From: Victivallales bacterium
Lineage (GTDB): Bacteria > Verrucomicrobiota > Lentisphaeria > Victivallales > Victivallaceae
Direction: 5' to 3'
Assembly (NCBI GenBank): GCA_019038735.1
Contig: JAHOYW010000024.1
Span: 1-7,318 of the forward strand
Length of the DNA stretch: 7,318 nt
Under the pieces are notes generated by a model. That model saw only the letters and a program-made list of their open reading frames with translations, made no database searches and was not told the origin of the DNA. A program made the translations under genes and the position numbers. Positions 1 through 5,958 of the stretch are shown here, piece by piece (positions within the stretch are counted from its first letter, which is position 1; each line of letters begins with the position of its first letter).

Positions 1-1
1 A

Positions 2-68
2 TGGAGGGCGAGACTCCGTCGAGCCGCAAGTATAGCTAGTATTCGGCTCGACGGAGTCTCGCCCTCCA
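2..68. repeat. 25-bp perfect GC-rich palindrome (stem-loop) at window edge
   Basis: Positions 2-26 are the exact reverse complement of 44-68, with a 17-base loop (27-43). The left arm begins TGGAGGGCGAGACTCC and ends in GAGCCG. The arms are much richer in G+C than the AT-rich DNA that follows. There is no T-tract on either side, so it is not a standard intrinsic terminator. The form suits a dispersed REP/MITE-like palindrome inserted between genes. It begins one base from the window edge, so a longer element may extend to the left. Confidence 0.8.
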
Positions 69-450
69 AGTAAAAATTTGTCAGCTAAAAGACTAGGTGT
101 TTACTAACCTTTAGATTGCAAATCGGTATAAAATTGAACTTATATGAATTGTTTTTACAAGCTTCGCCCCGTCACATATGAGAGCAGGTGACCTTAAAAC
201 TTATTATTTCAAAGTTAGATAAACGAATATTATTATTCATAAAGATCAATTTAAGAGGATGATTTTTATCCCCTATTATTCTCTAATTAAAATAACATAA
301 ATATCGTTTTTTACAAGCTTCTCCCCCCAAAAAACTTTTTTCGTAAACAGATAGTGTTAATGAATTTATGTATCTAAATTTCAGAATATTTTAATGATTT
401 TTGTTTTTTGTCATGCTTATATTGTAGTGAATTGGTTTATTAAAGATATT
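69..450. other. AT-rich non-coding stretch
   Basis: I see no credible reading frame on either strand here: stops are frequent and no Shine-Dalgarno sequence precedes an ATG with an extended frame. The only internal structure I can support is the imperfect direct repeat at 151-170 and 307-326. A TTGTCA at 408-413 resembles a -35 box, but no convincing -10 lies at the right distance. The promoter of the candidate RNA downstream therefore remains unlocated. Confidence 0.6.
151..326. repeat. Imperfect direct repeat pair, about 19 bp each
   Basis: The string TTTTTACAAGCTTCGCCCC (152-170) recurs as TTTTTACAAGCTTCTCCCC (308-326), one mismatch in 19 bases, with weak similarity continuing a few bases upstream (ATATGAATTG against ATAAATATCG). 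The copies are 156 bp apart in otherwise AT-rich DNA. They may be remnants of a repeated unit or paired protein-binding sites; nothing else in the sequence decides between these. Confidence 0.5.
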
Positions 451-563
451 TGCGCCATCCGAAGGCTATGGAAGGCTTAAAGTTTGCCTTTCCCCTCTAG
501 CTCAGGCGCAGCTTACGCAAAGTCGCTCATTTGAGACGGGCGACCGTGCTTAAGCGTTTTTTT
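451..563 (+). ncRNA. Candidate small structured RNA
   Basis: A compact set of helices can be drawn by eye on the plus strand. A closing stem pairs TGCGCC (451-456) with GGCGCA (505-510). Inside it is a hairpin of GGAAGGC (470-476) with GCCTTTCC (486-493, one bulged T). This is followed at once by a terminator-like hairpin (511-555) and a T-tract. The region is richer in G+C than its surroundings and has no reading frame. It does not show the landmarks of SRP RNA, tmRNA or RNase P RNA that I know, so I cannot name it. It could instead be only a large terminator preceded by fortuitous pairing. Confidence 0.35.
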
Positions 564-570
564 ATTTTTT
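511..570 (+). terminator. Plus-strand intrinsic terminator facing glmM
   Basis: GCTTACGC (511-518) pairs with GCTTAAGC (548-555) except for one C/T mismatch. An inner stem of GTCGC (522-526) and GCGAC (540-544) lies inside it. The hairpin is followed by G and seven T (557-563), then A and six more T. The T-tract is present only in plus-strand orientation, so this ends rightward transcription, not that of glmM, which arrives from the other side and stops at 569. It implies a rightward transcript from the otherwise empty stretch to the left. Confidence 0.6.
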
Positions 571-1918
571 ATGTGAGTTCTTTTTTTGCTGTATCGCAGA
601 GTTTTTTAGTCCAAAAATCTACGTCTTTTTGTTTTTCGGCTTCCACAAGGATACGGATTTTGTTTTCGGTACCGGAATAGCGCACTACTGTGCGTCCGAA
701 ACCGTCTAAGGCTTTTTCGCAGTCTTTGATAGCATCACGCAAAGCGGTAACTTCTTCAATTGGAACTTTTTCCTGAACCATGATGCCTTCGAGGCGTTGA
801 GGGTAAACATCCATAAAGCTTGCTAATTCTGCTAGAGTTTTATTGCTTTTAGTCATTTGTTTGAGTACGTGCAGGGCGGTAATGATGCCGTCTCCAGTAG
901 TCGCGTAGTCCATAAAAATAATATGTCCGGACTGTTCACCGCCGATATTAAAATCATTTTTTCTCATTGCCTCAATGACATAACGATCGCCGACATCGGT
1001 TTGAATTACATTGATTCCGGATTTCTCCATCGCTTTGATCAAACCCAAATTACTCATACTGGTAACAACGATAGAATTTCCTGCTAATTTCCCGCGCTGT
1101 TTGAAGTCAAGCGCGACCATGCCGATAAGACGGTCGCCGTTTATTTCATTGCCATCGGCATCGCAAAAAATCACCCGGTCAGCATCTCCATCCAATGAAA
1201 TGCTTAAATGAGCATTATGTTTTTTGACCAACTCGGCGGCGTGTTGTGAATATGTTGCTCCGCAGCCATCATTGATATTATGTCCATCTGGACTTGCCGC
1301 GGTAAGAATGACTTCGGCTCCAAGTTCTTGAAAAATAAGAGGGGCCATTGAATATGCCGCGCCATTTGCGCAGTCGAGAACAATTTTCAAGCCTTTCAAG
1401 CTATGATTATTGATTGAGCTTTTCGCGAATTCTATATAGCGTCCGCGCGCATCATCTATGCGGTAAGCTTTGCCGATTTGTGAATGTGAGATCAAATCTG
1501 AGTTCAACTCACCACTCAAGATATGATTTTCAATTTCCAGTTCAATTTCGTCAGGAAGCTTAAAGCCGTCGTGACCAAAAATTTTGATTCCGTTATCTTC
1601 GGCGGGATTGTGGGATGCGGTAATCATAATGCCGCATGATGCCCCCATCGATTTTGTTAAATGTGCTACTGCCGGGGTAGGCATTGGGCCTACAGCAATA
1701 ACATCCATGCCCATACTGAGCATACCGCTAGTGATAGCGTTTTCAAGCATATATCCGGACAGGCGGGTATCTTTGCCAAGTATGGCCTTGCGTAATCCCA
1801 GACCGGACGCGCCAAAAACATGTGCTGTCGCTTTGCCCAGCAATAAAGCCAGTTCAGCTGTAATAGGATATTGGTTAGCTTTACCTCTGACACCATCTGT
1901 TCCAAAAAGTTTTTTCAT
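569..1918 (-). CDS. glmM: Phosphoglucosamine mutase GlmM
   Basis: Converts glucosamine-6-phosphate to glucosamine-1-phosphate in the cytoplasm, the step before UDP-N-acetylglucosamine for peptidoglycan and lipopolysaccharide. The 449-residue product has the normal family length and all four landmarks of alpha-D-phosphohexomutases: the phosphoserine loop ITASHNP (99-105, Ser102), the metal loop DGDADR (243-248), the sugar loop GEQSGH (327-332) and the phosphate loop RYSGTEN (413-419). The N-terminus MKKLFGTDGVRG is diagnostic of GlmM rather than of phosphomannomutase. I place the start at 1918 because AAGG (1927-1930) lies eight bases before this ATG; the frame is open further upstream to 1981, but that extension has no homologous look and no ribosome site. 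The HAD gene ends 87 bases upstream on the same strand, suggesting co-transcription. Confidence 0.96.
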   Translation of the reverse strand: MKKLFGTDGVRGKANQYPITAELALLLGKATAHVFGASGLGLRKAILGKDTRLSGYMLENAITSGMLSMGMDVIAVGPMPTPAVAHLTKSMGASCGIMITASHNPAEDNGIKIFGHDGFKLPDEIELEIENHILSGELNSDLISHSQIGKAYRIDDARGRYIEFAKSSINNHSLKGLKIVLDCANGAAYSMAPLIFQELGAEVILTAASPDGHNINDGCGATYSQHAAELVKKHNAHLSISLDGDADRVIFCDADGNEINGDRLIGMVALDFKQRGKLAGNSIVVTSMSNLGLIKAMEKSGINVIQTDVGDRYVIEAMRKNDFNIGGEQSGHIIFMDYATTGDGIITALHVLKQMTKSNKTLAELASFMDVYPQRLEGIMVQEKVPIEEVTALRDAIKDCEKALDGFGRTVVRYSGTENKIRILVEAEKQKDVDFWTKKLCDTAKKELT

Positions 1919-2005
1919 ATATAATACCTTGATATTTAATTTTCTGATAAAATACTTTAGTTGTAAAAAGCCCAAAAGCAAACTCTTTATCGACGCTAAA
2001 GAGCT

Positions 2006-2587
2006 TTAAGTTTTATTAAAAACTAGATTTTCTAATTCCTGATATGAGCTGACGGTAAAATCGGCATGTTCATCCCAGTGTTTTACATTAGGATTTTTGA
2101 AGTAACACGAAAACGCGCCGGCGGCGTTTGCGGATTGAATATCGTGAATATAATCACCAATCATAATACATTCATTCGCTTCAATTTGCCAAGCATTAAG
2201 GATATGCAGTACTGGTTCGGGAGCAGGTTTGATATATGGAAATTCACGGCTTAAAACTGGATCGAATTTAACTGCTAATTTTGCCAGCAAAGCTTCAGTG
2301 CTGCGGGCTGTATTTCGGGTAATAATTGCTAAGCGTATATTGGCTTGTGCAAAACGCTTGAGTGTTTTTTCGACACCTGCTTGCAGACTGTTATTTTCAA
2401 TAGCGTAGATTTCATATTTTTCAATTATGCTCCATGCCTGAGAATGGCGCGGCTCCGCCCATGAATTTATAATTTCGGCTAAATCTCTTCCTGGAGGGAT
2501 ATTCAATTCCTGTCTCATTTTTTTAAAATCTATAAGCGGTACTGTCAAAGTACCATCCATATCAAATATAAGACCTTTGATTTGCAT
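2006..2587 (-). CDS. HAD-family phosphatase (phosphoglycolate phosphatase-like)
   Basis: A 193-residue cytoplasmic hydrolase of the haloacid dehalogenase superfamily. Motif I is FDMDGTLT (8-15; nucleophile Asp9, acid/base Asp11), motif II is the Thr in IITRN (Thr90), motif III is Lys120 in IKPAPEP, and motif IV is GDYIHD (144-149; Asp145, Asp149). The helical segment between motifs I and II (about 20-75) is a small cap like that of Gph/PGMB-type phosphatases. The natural substrate cannot be read from sequence. It lies just upstream of glmM on the same strand, so a sugar phosphate is a reasonable guess but only that. The start ATG at 2587 is preceded by GGAGA (2601-2605) at a rather long spacing of 13 bases, directly after the T-tract of the terminator at 2606-2638. 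Confidence 0.88.
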   Translation of the reverse strand: MQIKGLIFDMDGTLTVPLIDFKKMRQELNIPPGRDLAEIINSWAEPRHSQAWSIIEKYEIYAIENNSLQAGVEKTLKRFAQANIRLAIITRNTARSTEALLAKLAVKFDPVLSREFPYIKPAPEPVLHILNAWQIEANECIMIGDYIHDIQSANAAGAFSCYFKNPNVKHWDEHADFTVSSYQELENLVFNKT

Positions 2588-2605
2588 TATATCTTTATTA
2601 TCTCC

Positions 2606-2638
2606 AAAAAAAAAGAAGATTGCGTAAGAACAATCTTC
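2606..2638 (-). terminator. Intrinsic terminator after the repeat-protein gene
   Basis: Read on the minus strand, a perfect 8-bp stem GAAGATTG / CAATCTTC (2615-2622 with 2631-2638, 8-base loop) is followed by nine T (complement of 2606-2614). It lies 18 bases past the stop of the repeat-protein gene. The ribosome site of the HAD gene begins immediately after the T-tract, so transcription of HAD and glmM must come from read-through or from a promoter upstream of this hairpin. Confidence 0.88.
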
Positions 2639-2656
2639 CTTGATGTTTTATTATTA

Positions 2657-4099
2657 TTATTTCAAAGATTTCATAAGCTTAGTCATGGCACCTTCCACAT
2701 GAGGAACAATGTTTTTGCCAAACGAATTTTCCTTCTCCCATAATTCAAAAAATTGTGAAACGCTAACTAAGGCACTGAAAGCTACTAAGATAACAGATAT
2801 AACAGCTACTACTGCATAAAGCATAGAGGCTTCACTATTACCTTTTCTACCTTTCTTGAGGTCTTTTATTTTTTCTTGATCTGCCAAAGCACGCGGAGCT
2901 TCTGTTTTAGGTTTCATGGATTTCAATTTTAATCCGCCAGCTTTCGCCTCGGGAGCATCTGTGTCAGGAGTTTTTGGAGGTGGAGCTTTGCCGATAGTCA
3001 ACTTAGATTTTTCAGGTTTTTTTGAGCTAAGCTTCAAGTTTACAGAAGAAACCTCTTTTTTCTTAGGTTCTGGTTTAGGTTCTGGCTTAGGCTCTGGCTT
3101 AGGCTCTGGTTTAGGCTCTGGCTTAGGCTCTGGCGTAGGAGAAAGTTTAATAGTCTCTTTTGATGCTTTTGCAGTAGCTTCGCTTCCGCTTGAGCCCTTT
3201 CCCTCTGGTTTTACAGCGGCGGATGGACGCAATTTTACAGTTTCTTTATTATTAACAGTTTTGGCTGCCGCAGTAACGCCCAAAGAAGGCATTGCCAATG
3301 CATCAGCTTTCTTTTTAGGACGTTCAATCTTAATAGTATCATCATTTACTGGAGCTTCAGTAACTTTCGATGGTGGAGTTAAAGCTTGAGTAGCTTCCAA
3401 ATCCATATCATCAACTGGGGCAATTGTTTCAGCTGGAGTAACTGTTTTAGTTGGAGCAGCTGTTTCAGCTGGAGTAACTGTTTTAGTTGGAGCAGCTTTT
3501 GTTGCGCTGGGTTTTACAGGTTTCAGCTTAAGAGTTTTGCGGGTACTAGTGTCTGTTAAGTTATTTGAAGCACCCATAGCCACTTTAGCTTTGCCGGGTT
3601 TTACAGGTTTCAACTTAAGGGTCTTGCGGGTACTGGTGTCTGACATGGTTTTTGAAGCACCTTCACCTTCCGGGCTTGTTGCCAATATTGGAGCGGTAGC
3701 AGCTGGAGCTGGTATTGGAGCTACATTATCACCTGCGGTTTTCAAAGGCTTAAGTTTTACAGTTTTTCGAGTGCGGGTATCTACCATAGCACCAAGCGGG
3801 CCTGTCTCGGTATTTCGCATTGTCAGTGGATCAACAACCGTTTTCAATTCTGCTTTTGGAGTATCTTCCAGAGTTACTGCACCTGTCTTGTTTGCTTTAA
3901 GTTTAACAGTTTTACGAGTGAGGGTATCATCCATAGTGTCGAGCGGTCCTGTCTCGGTGTTTCGTATTGTCAGTGGATCAACAATCTTTCCACCCCCTTC
4001 TTTAGCTCCTATGGGCTTAAGCTTCAAAGTCTTACGCGTCGCAGTATTGTCCACATTAGGAGTATTGCCAGCACCAGTTGTATTTGTGTTATCAGCCAT
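2657..4099 (-). CDS. Thr/Lys/Pro-rich repeat protein with one C-terminal membrane helix
   Basis: I do not recognise a named family. The 480-residue protein is mostly disordered-looking. Residues 1-200 carry five TRKT-[LV]-KLK units (Thr at 24, 64, 113, 160, 189), two of them preceded by a DPLT-[IM]-RNTETGPL block. Three diverged units follow (DDTIKIER, KETVKLRP, KETIKLSP; Thr at 255, 287, 316). Six PEPK units fill 323-346. A basic patch KKGRKGN (415-421) precedes a single hydrophobic helix at about 426-449, leaving about 31 residues beyond it; the basic patch suggests the long N-terminal part is cytoplasmic. I chose the ATG at 4099 because AGAGG (4107-4111) lies seven bases before it; the ATG at 4117 has no such site. 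Four TAA codons stand in tandem at the end (2648-2659). A TPR-protein gene lies 92 bases upstream on the same strand. Possible scaffold or membrane tether; function unknown. Confidence 0.8.
   Translation of the reverse strand: MADNTNTTGAGNTPNVDNTATRKTLKLKPIGAKEGGGKIVDPLTIRNTETGPLDTMDDTLTRKTVKLKANKTGAVTLEDTPKAELKTVVDPLTMRNTETGPLGAMVDTRTRKTVKLKPLKTAGDNVAPIPAPAATAPILATSPEGEGASKTMSDTSTRKTLKLKPVKPGKAKVAMGASNNLTDTSTRKTLKLKPVKPSATKAAPTKTVTPAETAAPTKTVTPAETIAPVDDMDLEATQALTPPSKVTEAPVNDDTIKIERPKKKADALAMPSLGVTAAAKTVNNKETVKLRPSAAVKPEGKGSSGSEATAKASKETIKLSPTPEPKPEPKPEPKPEPKPEPKPEPKKKEVSSVNLKLSSKKPEKSKLTIGKAPPPKTPDTDAPEAKAGGLKLKSMKPKTEAPRALADQEKIKDLKKGRKGNSEASMLYAVVAVISVILVAFSALVSVSQFFELWEKENSFGKNIVPHVEGAMTKLMKSLK
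3063..3134. repeat. Six 12-bp tandem repeats encoding PEPK
   Basis: Six consecutive 12-bp units of the form TTAGG[TC]TCTGG[TC] on the plus strand encode six PEPK tetrapeptides in the repeat protein. The units differ only at two synonymous positions, so the array expanded recently or is kept uniform. It is in frame, so change in copy number would alter linker length without breaking the gene. Confidence 0.92.
3425..3496. repeat. Perfect 36-bp tandem duplication within the repeat-protein gene
   Basis: Positions 3425-3460 and 3461-3496 are identical over all 36 bases. They encode two copies of a 12-residue unit read as APTKTVTPAET. The lack of any silent difference indicates a very recent duplication or slippage event. 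It is in frame. Confidence 0.95.
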
Positions 4100-4191
4100 A
4101 CTATAACCTCTGCGCATTATTTTTATAACGAAATATCAGCCGTACTATACTCTATCAAGCAAGATATTACAAATAAAGCGATAGACTTATT

Positions 4192-5574
4192 TTATTTATA
4201 ATGTTTTTGGATTCGTTGTGCGATATCTTTATAATTGATATTATTTTGATAAATTTCTTTAAAATATCCCAAGGCTTTATCGTTTTGCTCAAGCGCCTCA
4301 TGCGCGATCCCTAGGTAATAAAGAGCATCCATTTTTTCGTTAGACATTTCCGGCATATCCGCGAGAGCTTCAGTAAATTGATCAATTGCCATGTCAAATT
4401 GATTTTTGTTTTCGAAGCAGCGTCCGATATAAACAATACATGAGCGTTTACGTTGTGGATTTTTACGTGCTTTCTGGAACTCTTCAAGCGCGGCATCAAA
4501 ATTTTCAGTTTCAAAGTGCATCAAAGCCAAATCGTAACGCAATTGTGTGTCATTAGGATAGATTTCAACACGTTCCAAAGCGTGCTTCAATCGATATTGT
4601 ACACGGTGCTGTTGTAAATCTACAACTTGTTCTTCCGGAGATTCATACTGACTTGGATTTTTGGAGAGTTCTTTTATGTTTGCGTCAATATTAGAAAGGT
4701 ACGCGACTTCGATAAGTTTATCAATACTTGGATCCATAGAACCGAGATTTGTCTGAATAGCAGTAAGATGTTCGATTGCTTTTTCATATTGCCCAAGCAT
4801 GGAATATGCTTCAGCCAGCTTGCGTCGGATTTCCGAGGATTCTTTTTCCTCAAGTTCCTTTGTGTATTTTTCGATGAGTATTTCTGCCTGACTGTCATCA
4901 TGAATAGAGCCTTCTGCAAGTTTTTCCGCTTCCTGGCTTTCTTTATCGTGGGCTTTATCCTGAGTAGAGCCTTCTGTTTCCCAGTTGGCTTTATGCATTG
5001 TCGAAAACGCAAGTGCGCTCCGCACTTCCGATTGTACTGTCAAATCATTCGGATGCAGCTTGCCGATTTCTTGAAAAATACTCAGATAAGCCATTCCATC
5101 TTTAAGTTCGTGATAGCAGTCTGCCAGTTTGCGTAAATTAACTTCATTACGCGGGGATTTATCATGAATAATTTCAAGATCATCGATGCTGATGAAGAAT
5201 GCACCTTTAGCAATTGCGGCATCTGCAAGAGCATTCAATACGGTATTATTGTAAAGGTATTCACCTAAGAGTTTTTCATATTGAAGGATTGCTTTAACCG
5301 GGTCTTTTTTTGCGAGAATTCTAAATTTAGGTACTTTTATGGAAGCTTTTATTTGAGCAAATATTTTCGAGATAAAACCAAGTCCATCTGATTTTTCTGC
5401 TTCAAATTTGCGTAATTCTTGACGGGCTATTTGCAAAGTTGGTTCTTTGGAGAGAACATTCAACATTAGATCAATTGCATAATCCCAATTTTTTTTTCTG
5501 CCGGCATCTATGGCGCGATTATATATTTCCCGCAATTTGACTGTCACATCTTTAAGACTTTTTTCTTTCATCAT
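4192..5574 (-). CDS. Tetratricopeptide repeat (TPR) protein
   Basis: A 460-residue, apparently cytoplasmic helical-repeat protein; no signal peptide or membrane helix is seen. TPR-like helix pairs appear at about 16-47, 143-176, 246-279, 342-375, 376-409 and 413-446, the last three the clearest (for example RYDLALMHFETENFDAALEE and YYLGIAHEALEQNDKALGYF). A polar, acidic linker at about 198-232 contains two related EGS segments and splits the protein into two repeat blocks. TPR proteins usually hold partner proteins together; no enzyme motif is visible. Two ATG codons are adjacent (5574 and 5571); AAGG at 5583-5586 lies eight bases before the first, which I prefer. The gene is followed after 92 bases by the repeat-protein gene on the same strand with no terminator between them, so the two are likely co-transcribed and perhaps act together. 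Confidence 0.85.
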   Translation of the reverse strand: MMKEKSLKDVTVKLREIYNRAIDAGRKKNWDYAIDLMLNVLSKEPTLQIARQELRKFEAEKSDGLGFISKIFAQIKASIKVPKFRILAKKDPVKAILQYEKLLGEYLYNNTVLNALADAAIAKGAFFISIDDLEIIHDKSPRNEVNLRKLADCYHELKDGMAYLSIFQEIGKLHPNDLTVQSEVRSALAFSTMHKANWETEGSTQDKAHDKESQEAEKLAEGSIHDDSQAEILIEKYTKELEEKESSEIRRKLAEAYSMLGQYEKAIEHLTAIQTNLGSMDPSIDKLIEVAYLSNIDANIKELSKNPSQYESPEEQVVDLQQHRVQYRLKHALERVEIYPNDTQLRYDLALMHFETENFDAALEEFQKARKNPQRKRSCIVYIGRCFENKNQFDMAIDQFTEALADMPEMSNEKMDALYYLGIAHEALEQNDKALGYFKEIYQNNINYKDIAQRIQKHYK

Positions 5575-5632
5575 GAGTATAACCTTAAAAGTATGTTAAA
5601 TAATTAATAAAATTCTATATATACAGTAAAAT

Positions 5633-5660
5633 ACAATAGAGAGAGATATGTTAATTTCAA
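5633..5660 (-). promoter_or_regulatory. Putative sigma-70-type promoter of the TPR gene
   Basis: On the minus strand TTGAAA (complement of 5655-5660) and TATTGT (complement of 5633-5638) are separated by 16 bases. They match the -35 and -10 consensus at five and four of six positions. The implied leader to the ATG at 5574 is about 50 bases. In DNA this rich in A+T such matches arise by chance, so it is only a candidate. Confidence 0.35.
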
Positions 5661-5664
5661 GTAG

Positions 5665-5677
5665 ATAAACTGTTTAT
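5665..5677. promoter_or_regulatory. Palindrome ATAAACTGTTTAT, possible operator
   Basis: A perfect 6-bp inverted repeat around a central T ends four bases upstream of the putative -35 box of the TPR gene. Further CAGTTT/AAACAG half-sites occur at 5700-5705 and 5709-5714. The position would suit an activator or repressor site, but no regulator is identified. Confidence 0.25.
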
Positions 5678-5816
5678 AACATAAAATAATATATTTTAGC
5701 AGTTTAAAAAACAGATATAAATATCCGAAATGCAAATCATCTGACACAAAAACACGAAAGCTAAGATTTGCCACTAACGCCATAAGGCTCGACCCAAATG
5801 TCACAGAAGATGCTAA

Positions 5817-5958
5817 TAGGGTCGTGCGAAATGCAGGAAATACAATATTTCATCAGTTACGATAACAAGTAGCTTGCGATTTCCAAGCGCAAATAGCATA
5901 TTCGCTTTGTTCAATGCGTTCGGAGAACGCATACTACTGTGCATTTCGCACGACCCTA
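5817..5958. mobile_element. MITE-like element with perfect 19-bp terminal inverted repeats
   Basis: TAGGGTCGTGCGAAATGCA (5817-5835) is repeated exactly as its reverse complement at 5940-5958. The 142-bp interval has no open frame but contains hairpins: GAAATA/TATTTC (5837-5842 with 5846-5851), AAGCG/CGCTT (5885-5889 with 5903-5907) and TGCGTTC/GAACGCA (5915-5921 with 5925-5931). The outermost TA at each end could be the target duplication used by IS630/Tc1-mariner-type and some IS5-group transposases, leaving 17-bp inverted repeats that begin GGG. No transposase is encoded, so it would be non-autonomous. The parent element is not in the window. Confidence 0.75.

Noticed and set aside
451..510. 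A tRNA or SRP RNA in the structured segment left of glmM
   Set aside because: The closing stem looks tRNA-like at first, but there is no anticodon arm, T-loop or CCA, and the conserved SRP RNA tip motif is absent on both strands.
1919..1981. Extended N-terminus of glmM (21 more residues)
   Set aside because: The extension has no family counterpart, while the internal ATG at 1918 has AAGG eight bases before it and begins the conserved MKKLFGTDGVRG.
2916..3389. Plus-strand frame with a GSGL tandem repeat
   Set aside because: It is the antisense reading of the PEPK array. The minus-strand protein has a consistent domain layout, membrane helix and terminator.
3063..3496. CRISPR-like array
   Set aside because: The units are contiguous coding repeats without spacers.
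3537..4106. A 189-codon open frame on the plus strand opposite the repeat-protein gene
   Set aside because: It is the antisense reading of a Lys/Thr/Pro-rich repetitive gene whose codons rarely give stops on the other strand. It has no ribosome site, and the minus-strand gene has a good one.
4627..5136. A Phe/Cys-rich 169-codon plus-strand frame
   Set aside because: It is opposite the TPR gene; the composition is that of an antisense shadow and there is no start signal.
5604..5804. A 66-codon minus-strand frame upstream of the TPR gene
   Set aside because: Composition follows the AT-rich DNA (Leu, Tyr, Phe, Ile), no ribosome site is seen, and it lies across the likely promoter and leader of the TPR gene.
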